NCBI GenBank assembly: GCA_963976395.1
Contig: CAXBLG010000009.1
Coordinates: 15,588 to 79,587, forward strand
Direction: 5' to 3'
DNA length: 64,000 nt
Origin: UBA11612 sp963976395
GTDB lineage: Bacteria > Pseudomonadota > Alphaproteobacteria > Rhodospirillales > Rhodospirillaceae
The notes under the pieces are model-generated. The model was not told the origin of the DNA. It was given only the letters and a program-made list of their open reading frames with translations, and ran no database searches. Shown here piece after piece: positions 1-9,700 of the stretch. Position 1 is the first letter of the stretch. The number at the start of each line of letters is the position of its first letter. Both the position numbers and the translations under genes were made by a program.

Positions 1-132
1 AGCGGATGGGTGCAACTCGTGAAGGCTGGAGAGAACCGAATATGTCGGTTCGTGTGCACCTACGTAACCGATGCGCGTAAAATAGGCGTTAAGGTCAAGC
101 TTCATGATTTGATCAATTCAAAAGGAGGCCTT

Positions 133-903
133 TTAGAACACGTCTTTTCGCCGTCGGACTTCGGCAAAAATATCCACCGGCGCGCGGCCCTTCATGCCAA
201 TCGCCGCCGCCAACTCCGGCGCATCGGCCCGCAAGAACGGATTGGCGGCCTGTTCATCGCCGAGGAGCGATGGCACAGAATATTTCCCAGCAGCACGCAA
301 CGCTTTTACATCGGCCTCGCGTTGCCGTAGCGCGGTGTTGTCCGGTTCGACGGTGACAGCGAAACGAATATTGGCTTCAGTATATTCATGCGCACAGTAT
401 ATGCGTGTTTCTGCCGGCAGCTCTCGCAGCCTTTGCAGGCTGGCCCACATCTGCGCCGGCGTACCTTCGAATAGACGGCCACAGCCAATGGAAAAGAGGG
501 TATCTCCGCAAAACAATGCGTTCGAGTCCTCGAACCAATAGGCAATATGCCCACGGGTATGGCCCGGCACGAAGAACACCTGGGCACGTGCGTTCCCAAG
601 ATCGTAGGTGTCGCCGTCGCTCACTTGCACCGTCATGCCGGGTATGCGGTCCGGGTCATGCGCCGGGCCGACAATGGTGCAGCCTGTGGCCTCTTTGATT
701 TCGAGATTTCCGCCAACGTGGTCGGGATGGTGATGCGTATTGAGGATGTGTGTAATTTTCCAGCCGAGCCGTTTGGCTTCATCCAGTACGGGTTCGGCAA
801 CGGCCGGGTCCACCACAGCAACTGCGCCGGTATCCGGCTCACGCGCTAGATAGATGAAATTGTCGCTGAGGACGGGAATCTGACGAATATCGAGCTTTGT
901 CAT
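133..903 (-). CDS. gloB: Hydroxyacylglutathione hydrolase (glyoxalase II)
   Basis: This 256-residue protein matches the usual length of glyoxalase II, which hydrolyses S-lactoylglutathione to lactate and glutathione in the cytoplasm, the second step of methylglyoxal detoxification. The metallo-beta-lactamase metal motif THHHPDH is at residues 56-62, followed by a PGHTRGH motif near residue 115 and a typical GloB C-terminal substrate-binding tail. The ATG start at 903 has a strong AAGGAGG ribosome-binding site five bases upstream. It stands alone, divergent from the betaine transporter operon. Family assignment is secure; nothing unusual is seen. Confidence 0.95.
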   Translation of the reverse strand: MTKLDIRQIPVLSDNFIYLAREPDTGAVAVVDPAVAEPVLDEAKRLGWKITHILNTHHHPDHVGGNLEIKEATGCTIVGPAHDPDRIPGMTVQVSDGDTYDLGNARAQVFFVPGHTRGHIAYWFEDSNALFCGDTLFSIGCGRLFEGTPAQMWASLQRLRELPAETRIYCAHEYTEANIRFAVTVEPDNTALRQREADVKALRAAGKYSVPSLLGDEQAANPFLRADAPELAAAIGMKGRAPVDIFAEVRRRKDVF

Positions 904-1250
904 TGGGGCCTCCTTGGTGATGAGTCTAAGGCCTCACCGCACGGGTTTGAAGGGCCGGTAGTAGCCAAGAGTATGCAACAATTCGTCGCGGGGAACCTTG
1001 AGTCTGATAAGTGCGAATGGTGCCTCGCGCCCAAATCGTCATTAACGCCACGTCGCCTGACGTTGCGTCGGAGAATTATTTCCGGCATGTCGCAAAACTA
1101 TCCGAGCGGCTCCTTGCTGCGCCTGGCGGTACCCCCGCTCTCGGCAGCGCATCGCGATCTCTTAAAAGCCGCTGCTTAGGCCTAATTTTCTGCATTTAAG
1201 CGCAAATGTCCGTGGTTTGCCGCGTTGGCTGTCCGGGTTATGGTCGCCCA
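904..1250. other. Intergenic region between gloB and the betaine transporter
   Basis: About 350 bases separate two divergent genes and must hold both promoters. Two short plus-strand reading frames lie here (973-1179 and 1011-1199), but neither has a good ribosome-binding site nor resembles a family I know. I see no hairpin or repeat that stands out. Confidence 0.4.
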
Positions 1251-2252
1251 ATGCGCTATTTTGTCCTCATATGTATGCTTCTTGTGCCTACGGTGGCGTC
1301 AGCCTGTGAGGTTTCTCGCCCGGTGGTGTTTGCAGGGTTGGATTGGGAATCCGCTGCCTTTCATAACGCCGTTGCGCGCTTCATTCTTGAAAACGGTTAT
1401 GACTGCGAAACCGACGCTCTCCCTGGTTCGACCATTCCGATGATGCAGGGCGTGGCCCAGGGCGACATCGATATCGCCATGGAGGTATGGAAAGACAACG
1501 TGACCGATGTGTGGATGCGTGCGCTGTCGCGCGGTCAGGTCAAGGAACTCGGCGTTAATTTTCCGGATGCGGTGCAGGGATGGTATGTGCCGAGATATCT
1601 GGTGGACGGTGATTCGGCGCGGAACATTGCGCCGCTGGCGCCCGGTCTCAAAAGCGTCAGCGACCTTCCGGCCTATAAGGGCATATTCGCCGACCCGGAG
1701 GAGCCGGGCCGGGGCCGCTTTTACAATTGTGTGGCGGGCTGGAATTGTGAGGTCGTCAATTCGGCGAAGCTCAAAGCCTACGGTCTTGAGGATGACTACA
1801 CCAATTTTCGCCCCGGAACCGGCGCGGCCCTCGCTGCGGCGATTGGCGGCGCGTATCTGCGCGGGGAGCCGATCCTCGCCTACTACTGGGCACCTACCTG
1901 GGTGCTTGGCAAATATGACCTTGTTCAATTGGATGAGCCGGCGTGGAACGAGGTGGATTGGGACGGTCTCAATTCCGATCCCGACTATCCGCGCGCCGTG
2001 GCGTACCCTGTCGTGCCCGTTTGGGTTGGGGTTAACGCCGCGTTTGCCAAGGAAGCGCCGAAGCTGGTTCAGTTTTTAACGGCCTATGAGACCACGGCGG
2101 CTCTGGTGAACGAGGCGCTGGCGTATATGCGTGATCACAATGTCGAAGCGAAGGATGCCGCCCGACATTTTCTGTCCAAGCATCCTGAAATTTGGACGGG
2201 CTGGGTCGCAGGCGATGTTGCCGCCCGGGTTCAGGCCGCTCTCCCTCCCTAA
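1251..2252 (+). CDS. proX: Periplasmic substrate-binding protein of a glycine betaine/choline-type ABC transporter
   Basis: The first of three contiguous importer genes. The frame is open from 1206, but the internal ATG at 1251 gives a clean signal peptide (MRYFVLICMLLVPTVASA), so I take that start, yielding 333 residues. The mature protein opens with a Cys-Glu pair and has the OpuAC-type binding-protein fold; a conserved acidic and tryptophan-rich stretch (MEVWKDNVTDVW region) fits binding of a quaternary amine in an aromatic cage. It should deliver a betaine-like compatible solute or carbon source to the downstream permease. The exact substrate cannot be read from sequence. Confidence 0.85.
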   Translation: MRYFVLICMLLVPTVASACEVSRPVVFAGLDWESAAFHNAVARFILENGYDCETDALPGSTIPMMQGVAQGDIDIAMEVWKDNVTDVWMRALSRGQVKELGVNFPDAVQGWYVPRYLVDGDSARNIAPLAPGLKSVSDLPAYKGIFADPEEPGRGRFYNCVAGWNCEVVNSAKLKAYGLEDDYTNFRPGTGAALAAAIGGAYLRGEPILAYYWAPTWVLGKYDLVQLDEPAWNEVDWDGLNSDPDYPRAVAYPVVPVWVGVNAAFAKEAPKLVQFLTAYETTAALVNEALAYMRDHNVEAKDAARHFLSKHPEIWTGWVAGDVAARVQAALPP

Positions 2253-2268
2253 GCTTTAGGAGTTCTCC

Positions 2269-3132
2269 ATGTTTCCCGAACGCCTCACCATTTCCATCAG
2301 CGGCGCGATTACGGAGGGGGTCGATGCGTTCGTTGCTGCCTACGGTAGCGCCTTTCGCGCCTTTGCCGATGTGGTCCTGATTTTTTTGCTGCAGATCGAA
2401 CACCTGCTGCGCGGCGCGCCGTGGTGGTTGGTGGTGCTGGCCATTGGTGCTCTGGGCTTTGGCTTGTCTCGCCGGATTCTATTTGCGGCGGGACTGATGG
2501 GGGCTGCTCTGCTTATGGGGATTCTTGGTCTTTGGGATCAGGCCATGCAGACCTTGGCTCTGATGATCGCGGCTTTAGTGTTCGCGGCGGCCATCGGCAT
2601 TCCGTTCGGAGTGGTTTTGGCACGTTATCCTCGCTTGCGGCTGGTGTTCCTCCCCATTCTTGACGCTATGCAAACTCTGCCGTCGTTTGTCTATTTGGTG
2701 CCGGCCTTGATGCTGTTTGGCCTTGGCAAGGTTCCGGCGTTGCTGGCAACGGTCATCTACGCCGTGCCGCCGGTGGCGCGACTGACCGACCTCGGCTTGC
2801 GACATGCGGATGCCGAGGCAGTCGAAGCGGCCAACGCGTTCGGGGCGACCCTCCGGCAACGGCTGTGGTGGGTCGAGTTTCCTTTGGCGCTGCCGTCCAT
2901 TATGGCCGGGCTCAATCAGGCAACCATGATGGCGCTGTCCATGGTGGTGGTCGCCTCGATGATCGGTGCGCGGGGACTGGGAGAAGAGGTGTTGCTGGGC
3001 ATCCAGCGGTTGGATACGGGGCGCGGTCTTGTCGCCGGCACGGCTATTGTCGCTCTTGCCATTGTGCTCGACCGATTAACCCAGGCCTCAATGCGCCGCC
3101 TGCAACGAACCCCCTTGAGCGCGGCTCAATGA
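2269..3132 (+). CDS. proW: Glycine betaine/proline-type ABC transporter permease
   Basis: A 287-residue inner-membrane permease with five or six hydrophobic segments and the binding-protein-dependent EAA loop (EAANAFGATLRQRLWWVEFP), which docks on the ATPase. The start ATG at 2269 is preceded by a TTAGGAG site, 17 bases after the proX stop. Its last codons overlap the ATPase start (ATGA), showing translational coupling. The family is ProW/OpuAB; the N-terminal periplasmic part is short compared with E. coli ProW. Confidence 0.88.
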   Translation: MFPERLTISISGAITEGVDAFVAAYGSAFRAFADVVLIFLLQIEHLLRGAPWWLVVLAIGALGFGLSRRILFAAGLMGAALLMGILGLWDQAMQTLALMIAALVFAAAIGIPFGVVLARYPRLRLVFLPILDAMQTLPSFVYLVPALMLFGLGKVPALLATVIYAVPPVARLTDLGLRHADAEAVEAANAFGATLRQRLWWVEFPLALPSIMAGLNQATMMALSMVVVASMIGARGLGEEVLLGIQRLDTGRGLVAGTAIVALAIVLDRLTQASMRRLQRTPLSAAQ

Positions 3133-3974
3133 CATCAAACGGGACTTCACCGCCCATACTTTTTGAAGCCGTCGGTGTGCTTTTCGGGCGATCGCCCGCG
3201 CAGCAGTGGCCGAACATTCAAGACTTGTTGCGGGAAGGCCTAAGCAAGGACGCTATTCGGAAGGCGACCGGCCATACCCTAGGATTGGCCGATGCCTCTC
3301 TCGCCATTGATCCGGGGGAGATGTTTGTGGTGATGGGGCAGTCGGGTTCGGGCAAGTCAACCCTGCTCAGGCTGATCAACCGGCTTATTGCGCCCACAGT
3401 TGGCACAGTGCGGGTTGGCGGGGTTGATGTTACGGCGCTGAGCGAGGCCGACGTTTTGGCCTTTCGCCGCCAAACCGTCAGCATGGTCTTCCAGCATTTC
3501 GGTTTGCTGCCTCACCGCTCTGTAACCGACAACGTGGCCTTCCCCCTTCGGGTGCAAGGCTGGAAAACAGCCGCTGCCCGCCTGCGTGCGGCTGATTGGA
3601 TCGAGCGGGTCGGCCTGGACGGTTACGGCAATGCGATACCTGCCGAGCTCTCCAGCGGTATGCAACAGCGGGTCGGTTTGGCGCGGGCATTGGTGACCGG
3701 CGCCCCTATATTGTTGATGGACGAGCCTTTTGGGGCTCTGGATCCGTTGACACGCCGCACCATGCAATTGGAGCTGAAAACCTTGCAACGGGATCTCGGC
3801 AAAACCGTTGTACTTATAACCCACGACCCAATGGAGGCATTCACCCTTGCCGACCGAATCGCGCTGTTACGGGAAGGCCGGCTGGTACAGTTGTCCACGC
3901 CGGAGGAAATGGCCGCCGCGCCGGTGGACGAAGAGGTCGAGGCTTTTGTCTCTGCGGCCCACCGTCTGCCATAG
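3129..3974 (+). CDS. proV: Glycine betaine/proline-type ABC transporter ATPase lacking CBS domains
   Basis: The frame is open from 2865 but that part lies inside proW; the ATG at 3129 overlapping the proW stop is the real start, giving 281 residues. Walker A (GQSGSGKST) is at residues 70-78, the signature is LSSGMQQR (a Gly-to-Ser change from the usual LSGGMQQ), and Walker B is ILLMDEP. The N-terminal extension before the nucleotide-binding domain is typical of ProV/OpuAA. E. coli ProV is about 400 residues and ends in two CBS domains used in osmotic control; here the protein stops right after the ATPase domain. Confidence 0.9.
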   Translation: MTSNGTSPPILFEAVGVLFGRSPAQQWPNIQDLLREGLSKDAIRKATGHTLGLADASLAIDPGEMFVVMGQSGSGKSTLLRLINRLIAPTVGTVRVGGVDVTALSEADVLAFRRQTVSMVFQHFGLLPHRSVTDNVAFPLRVQGWKTAAARLRAADWIERVGLDGYGNAIPAELSSGMQQRVGLARALVTGAPILLMDEPFGALDPLTRRTMQLELKTLQRDLGKTVVLITHDPMEAFTLADRIALLREGRLVQLSTPEEMAAAPVDEEVEAFVSAAHRLP

Positions 3975-4148
3975 AGTGTACATATTGCTGCACTATGATG
4001 ATTCTCGCAGATCAGGCCTTCATTGAATTACGACGATGACAGTACGCATATGTGCGCTATAAATAATAAATACTCGAATCGTGCCGATGGCACCGCGGAC
4101 TGCGGCGCGAGATCGTATTTCACACGAACCCTCGGGAGGCTCGATTCA

Positions 4149-5306
4149 GTGCGGCGTTATATTGCAGGTTGGTACCAAATCCCGCGCGCCGTTTTCTCGA
4201 AGCTGAGTCTTGGCCTTTTCATCGCGGCGATCCTGGTTCCCGTGGGCTTCGGATTTACTGTTTATGCCCAGGACATGAGGGTTATCCGGATCGGTGCAGG
4301 ACCGACCGGCGCCACGGATTTTCCCTTTGGCGGCCTTATCGCCAACGCGATCTCTAACCCGCCGGGCTCGCGTGACTGCGACAAGGGCGGAAACTGCGGT
4401 GTGCCGGGTCTCATCGCGGTCGCCCAGACGACGATTGATGCCGTTGAAAATCTAAAATCCATTTCACGTGGCGACATGGAAATCGCGTTGTCTCAGGCGG
4501 ATGTGACGGCATGGGCGTACCGCGGCATAGCGGCGTTCCAAAATGATCCACCGTTGGACAATCTCCGCGTACTCGCGCGCTTGTATCCCGAGAACGTGCA
4601 CCTCGTGGTTCGGGAAGGGTCACCTATCAAATCGGTTATGGACCTCAAAGGCCGAACGGTTGCCATGGGCGCTAAGGACTCAGGCACCGAAGCGACCGCA
4701 AAACTGATCTTGTCGGCTTACGGCGTTAAATGGACCTCGGTGCGAATGAGATCACTTAGCTTCGCGGCGGTTACCGAAGCGCTTGCAAGCGGAACCATAG
4801 ACGCTTTTTTCATGGTGAGCGGCGCGCCGGTGCTCTCATTGGAAGATCTCGCAACCCGGGTTCCCATATCGCTTGTGCCTATCAATGGTCCTACGGCGGA
4901 AAAACTAACTCATATTTTTCCGTATTATACCCTCGGTACTATCCCGGCCGGCACGTATGGCAATCACGCTGCTGTTGAGACAGTTGATGTTGGTTCGGTG
5001 CTTGTAGCGCGGGAAGGCATGAACCCCGAACTCGCCTATGGGATTGCGCGGGCTATATGGCATCAGCGCAATGTCTCCTTATTTCAGGGGGGGCACCCGC
5101 GCGGCAAACTCATGGACAAGGCGCTCGCGGCGCGTGACATAGGGGTTCCGATTTTGGCTGGGGCGGAGCGGTACTACATCGAAAATCAATTGATGGACCC
5201 GCCATCTATCTCTCCAAGTGCTCTCCCCGTAAAGGGCGCGATTAAGTGGCCGAACAACCCGATTAAAGCGACCTTGCGGTCGTTTGGTGAAAAGTCACAA
5301 TCCTGA
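4149..5306 (+). CDS. TAXI-family TRAP transporter solute-binding protein
   Basis: A periplasmic binding protein of the TAXI type, which captures small organic acids for TRAP symporters. The frame is open from 4023, but GTG at 4149 has a strong GGGAGG site nine bases upstream and puts the hydrophobic export segment (SLGLFIAAILVPVGFGFTV) near the N-terminus; the protein is then 385 residues. The motif IRIGAGPTGATDFPFGGLIANAI at the start of the mature part and the later GSGTEATAKLIL-like stretch are characteristic. No TRAP membrane subunits are found in the window, so the partner must be elsewhere. It is followed almost directly by an aminopeptidase gene. Confidence 0.82.
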   Translation: MRRYIAGWYQIPRAVFSKLSLGLFIAAILVPVGFGFTVYAQDMRVIRIGAGPTGATDFPFGGLIANAISNPPGSRDCDKGGNCGVPGLIAVAQTTIDAVENLKSISRGDMEIALSQADVTAWAYRGIAAFQNDPPLDNLRVLARLYPENVHLVVREGSPIKSVMDLKGRTVAMGAKDSGTEATAKLILSAYGVKWTSVRMRSLSFAAVTEALASGTIDAFFMVSGAPVLSLEDLATRVPISLVPINGPTAEKLTHIFPYYTLGTIPAGTYGNHAAVETVDVGSVLVAREGMNPELAYGIARAIWHQRNVSLFQGGHPRGKLMDKALAARDIGVPILAGAERYYIENQLMDPPSISPSALPVKGAIKWPNNPIKATLRSFGEKSQS

Positions 5307-5310
5307 CGCC

Positions 5311-6711
5311 ATGACCATTGATCCCCTCACATTACTGGTTGAGTCCGGCGGCGATTCGATCCCGCTTGTCGCCATAGGGGCGAAAGACCTTGGCGCATGG
5401 GCTGCGGCTCAACCGCCACGCGTTACGAATTGGCTGAATACGTCCTCGTTCAAGGCCGAGGCGGGTAAGGCTGTAGCTGTGCCCGGCGACGATGGTGCCG
5501 TGAGTCTTGTTGTGCTTGGTCTGGGCTCAGGAGACGACCCCTGGGTCACCGGAAATTTGGCCAGGTCACTTCCTATAGGAAATTATCACCTGCAGGACTG
5601 TATTGGGTCTTCGGTCGATTTTCCGACATGGGCGGCCCTTGCCTGGGCGCTCGGAGGGTATCGTTTCACTCGTTACAAGAGTGATGCACCGTCCGAATGC
5701 GCCAAACTGGCTTGGCCGGACAAGTGCGACCGCGCTTACGTTGAAAACGCCGTAGCCGGCGCTACATTAGCGCGCAATCTAGTCAACACGCCGGCAGCAG
5801 ATCTGTTGCCGGACGGATTGGAGCAAGCGGCGCGCGATGTCGCATCCCGGCACGATGCGCACATAGACGTAATCGTAGGCGACGATCTGATCGCAAAAAA
5901 CTTTCCGATGATTCATGCAGTAGGCCGCGCCAGCGCGGTTGCTCCACGTCTGATTGATTTGACTTGGGGCGATGCGTCCGCTCCCAAAGTCACATTGGTG
6001 GGCAAGGGTGTGTGTTTTGATTCCGGCGGACTTGATCTCAAGCCTTCCAGCGCCATGGCTCTTATGAAAAAAGACATGGGCGGCGCGGCGACGGTCCTAG
6101 GCCTTGCAGATATGATTATGGCGGCGCGTTTGGCCGTCCGTCTGCGGGTGCTGATTCCAGCGGTGGAAAATGCGGTGTCGGGTAACTCTTTCCGCCCGGG
6201 CGATGTCTTGAAAGCACGTAACGGCATGAGTGTTGAAATCGGTAACACCGATGCCGAAGGACGGCTGGTTCTGGCTGATGCTTTAACTGAAGCGGCGACA
6301 GAGGCGCCTGCGTTGTTGGTGGATTGCGCAACACTGACCGGCGCGGCTCGTTCAGCTTTGGGCCCAGAATTGCCGGCGATGTTTACGGATGATGAGACCC
6401 TTGCGCAAGATCTGATAGAAGCGTCCGCTGCGACTTACGATCCGTTATGGAGACTGCCGCTTTGGCAGCCGTATCGCAAGATGATCGACAGCAAGATTGC
6501 CGATATGAATAACGCCGGTGAATCGCCTTTTGGGGGTGCAATCACAGCCGCATTGTTTCTCAAAGAATTCGCGGGGACGACTCCCTGGGTTCACCTTGAT
6601 CTCTATGCGTGGAATCCAAGCGACCGACCGGGCCGCCCAGTCGGCGGAGAAGCGATGGCGCAGCGGGCGCTTTACGGTCTGATCAAAAAACGGTTCGCAA
6701 AGGCTCAATAA
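5311..6711 (+). CDS. Leucyl aminopeptidase family protein (M17)
   Basis: A cytoplasmic dinuclear-metal aminopeptidase that trims N-terminal residues from peptides. The M17 signatures are clear: the metal and lysine motif KGVCFDSGGLDLKP and the NTDAEGRLVLADAL box. The frame begins with a TTG at 5284 inside the previous gene, but ATG at 5311 sits just after the TAXI gene stop and is more plausible, giving 466 residues. This resembles the PepB/PepA-like group common in alphaproteobacteria, shorter in the N-terminal domain than E. coli PepA. It ends directly at a strong hairpin terminator. Confidence 0.9.
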   Translation: MTIDPLTLLVESGGDSIPLVAIGAKDLGAWAAAQPPRVTNWLNTSSFKAEAGKAVAVPGDDGAVSLVVLGLGSGDDPWVTGNLARSLPIGNYHLQDCIGSSVDFPTWAALAWALGGYRFTRYKSDAPSECAKLAWPDKCDRAYVENAVAGATLARNLVNTPAADLLPDGLEQAARDVASRHDAHIDVIVGDDLIAKNFPMIHAVGRASAVAPRLIDLTWGDASAPKVTLVGKGVCFDSGGLDLKPSSAMALMKKDMGGAATVLGLADMIMAARLAVRLRVLIPAVENAVSGNSFRPGDVLKARNGMSVEIGNTDAEGRLVLADALTEAATEAPALLVDCATLTGAARSALGPELPAMFTDDETLAQDLIEASAATYDPLWRLPLWQPYRKMIDSKIADMNNAGESPFGGAITAALFLKEFAGTTPWVHLDLYAWNPSDRPGRPVGGEAMAQRALYGLIKKRFAKAQ

Positions 6712-6741
6712 AAAACGGCGGACACATAAGTCCGCCGTTTT
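6712..6741. terminator. Bidirectional rho-independent terminator
   Basis: A perfect 12-base stem (AAAACGGCGGAC / GTCCGCCGTTTT) with a 6-base ACATAA loop lies between the convergent aminopeptidase and gltB genes. Both arms end in A/T runs, so it can stop transcription from either side. Confidence 0.9.
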
Positions 6742-6770
6742 ATTTGCGCATACCGGACACTCTTGATTGT

Positions 6771-9700
6771 TTAAGCTTCCAGCTGCTGTGGTTTCTCGCG
6801 TGTGACCGGCACTTCTAGGCGTTTTAGCATCTCTTTGGGCACCACTTGCCAGAAATTGCGCACCTCACGGTCCCAGTTTACCAGCAGCAATTCAGCCCAA
6901 GGCGAAGACGTTTCTTTGTGATGTTCCATCACAAGATTGCGTAACAGAGTTTCGTAGTGGCCGACCCCGATGCGCTGATAGATCACGCTCTCGGTGTTCA
7001 CACGATGTTCAAACAACCCATCGCGGTCGTAAATGAAGGCCATGCCGCCGGTCATGCCCGCGGCAAAGTTAGCTCCTACTTGGCCGAGAATGACAGCTGT
7101 GCCGCCGGTCATGTACTCGCAGCCATTAGAGCCGCAGCCTTCGATGACGGTAACGGCGCCGGAGTTGCGCACACAGAATCGCTCGCCGGCTTGACCCGCC
7201 GCAAATAGCTTGCCAGACGTTGCGCCATATAAAACCGTGTTGCCGATAATCGTATTATCCGCCCAGCGAAATGCTGAACTTGTTGTCGGGCGAATCACGA
7301 TGGTTGCGCCGGAAAGTCCCTTGCCGACGTAATCATTCGAGTCGCCCCAGACTTCTAGTTTCAAGCCTTGCACGGCGAAGGCCCCCAAGGATTGTCCGCA
7401 TGATCCACGCAAGCGTACCGTTACGTGACCCGGTTGCAGGCCGTCCATACCGTACTTCTTGACGATCATGTGGCTCAGTTTGGTGCCTGTCGCCCGGTGA
7501 ACGTTGCGGATGTTGTAGGTGAGTTGCATTTTCTCACCTTCTTCCAGCAATGGCCGCGCATCGGCGATCATTTGTTCATCGATTCCTTCGGCTACTTCAT
7601 TGCGGCCGATTACAGTGTTGTGGGTGGGCAGGCCGCCAGCGTCCGGCATAACCAGAAGCGGGTTAAGGTCAAGATCATCCAAATGCGCCGCGCCGCGGCT
7701 GACTTGGTGCAGCAGATCGGTGCGGCCTATGACCTCGGCGAGTGAGCGCACGCCAAGATCCGCCAAGATGTCGCGCACTTCCTCACCAAGGAAGCTAAAC
7801 AAATTCACGACCTTCTCCGGTGTGCCGGTGAATTTCTTACGCAGTTCACTGTCTTGGGTACACACGCCGACCGGGCAAGTGTTTGAGTGACATTGGCGTA
7901 CCATGATGCAGCCCATGGCGATCAGCGAAGTTGTGCCGATACCGAACTCTTCTGCCCCCATCATGGCGGCTATGACTATGTCGCGGCCGGTTTTGAGGCC
8001 GCCGTCGGTCCGCAGAACCACACGGTGGCGCAAACGGTTCAGGGTTAGTACCTGATGCACTTCGGTCAGACCCATCTCCCACGGCAAACCCGCATGTTTG
8101 ATTGAGGTTTGCGGGCTGGCTCCCGTGCCGCCGGAGTGGGCGGAGACGAGAATCACATCAGCGTTGGCTTTCGCTACGCCGGCGGCAATGGTGCCGATGC
8201 CCGTGCGGGCGACAAGCTTCACACAAACCCGCGCCTGAGGGTTGATCTGCTTCAAGTCGTAGATCAGCTGGGCAAGATCTTCGATCGAATAGATATCGTG
8301 ATGCGGCGGCGGCGAGATGAGCATCACGCCTTCGGTCGCATGGCGAAGGGTGGCAATCTCGGCGGTAACCTTAAAGCCGGGGAGCTGCCCGCCTTCGCCG
8401 GGCTTAGCGCCTTGTGCCACTTTAATTTCGATCTCGCGGCATTGATTCAGGTATTCCGCAGTAACACCGAAGCGTCCCGATGCGATTTGTTTGATGGCTG
8501 AGTTGGCGTTGTCCCCATTGGAAAACGGCTTGTAGCGCGCGCGGTCTTCGCCGCCTTCTCCTGAGTCGGACTTGGCGCCGATCCGGTTCATTGCGATGTT
8601 GAGTGTACCGTGGGCCTCGGGACTCAGTGCTCCCAAGGACATGCCGGGGGTCACAAAGCGTTTGCGGATTTCAGTGGTCGATTCCACCTGCTCTGGTGCA
8701 ATAGGTTTTGCGACTTTGCGAAAATCCAACAAATCGCGCAGGTGGATGGGTGGCAACTTACGCACACCTTCAGAGTACTTCTGGTATGTGGCATAGGCGT
8801 CGTGTTCGACCGCAGACTGCAGAATATGGATGAGCTGTCCGTCATGGCCGTGCACTTCGCCGGACCGCGCGCGGTATCGGTAGAAACCACCGACCGGCAA
8901 TGCGACCACATTAGAGCCGAAGGCCTTCTTGTGTTGGGCGAGGACTTTCTTTTGAAGGCCGGGCAGGCCGATTCCGGAAATGCGTGAGGTCATGCCGGGG
9001 AAGAATTCCGCAACCAACGAACGAGACAAGCCTACGGCCTCGAAGTTGTAACCCCCGCGATATGAACTGATGACAGAAATGCCCATTTTGGACATGACTT
9101 TCAAAAGCCCGTCGCCCACGGCCTTCTGATATCTCTGCAAACATTCGTCCAGACTCATATCGTCGAACAGATCGCGGCGATGGCGATCGCTGATGGCTTC
9201 TTCCGCGAGGTAAGCGTTGATGGTTGTCGCGCCGACGCCGATCAGAACGGCGAAGTAGTGCACATCAAGGCATTCGCCGGAGCGGACATTGATAGAGGTG
9301 AAGGTCCGCAGTTTTTGGCGGATGAGGTGGGTATGAACGCTGCCGGCTGCCAGAATCATGGGAATGGGCGCGCGGTTTGGACCGATCGCTTCGTCAGACA
9401 ACACAAGGTGCCGCTTGCCCGCGCGCACGGCTTCTTCGGCTTCGGCTTGAATACGCGCAATGGCTTCCCGCAGAGCGTCTTCGCCGCCGTTGACATCAAA
9501 GGTGCAGTCGATATTGCCAGCAGCGTCACCCATGTATTTGCGCATAGCGTTGAATTGCATGGTCGTGAGCATAGGGCTCGACAGCTGAAGCAGTTCACAC
9601 TGATCCGGGGCTTCATCGAGTATGTTGCCCAAGTTTCCAAGCCGGGTGTTCAGAGTCATCACCCGTGTTTCGCGCAGACTGTCAATCGGCGGGTTGGTGA

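Noticed and set aside
973..1199. Two short frames in the gloB-proX gap
   Set aside because: No ribosome-binding site, no homology by eye and composition not convincingly coding.
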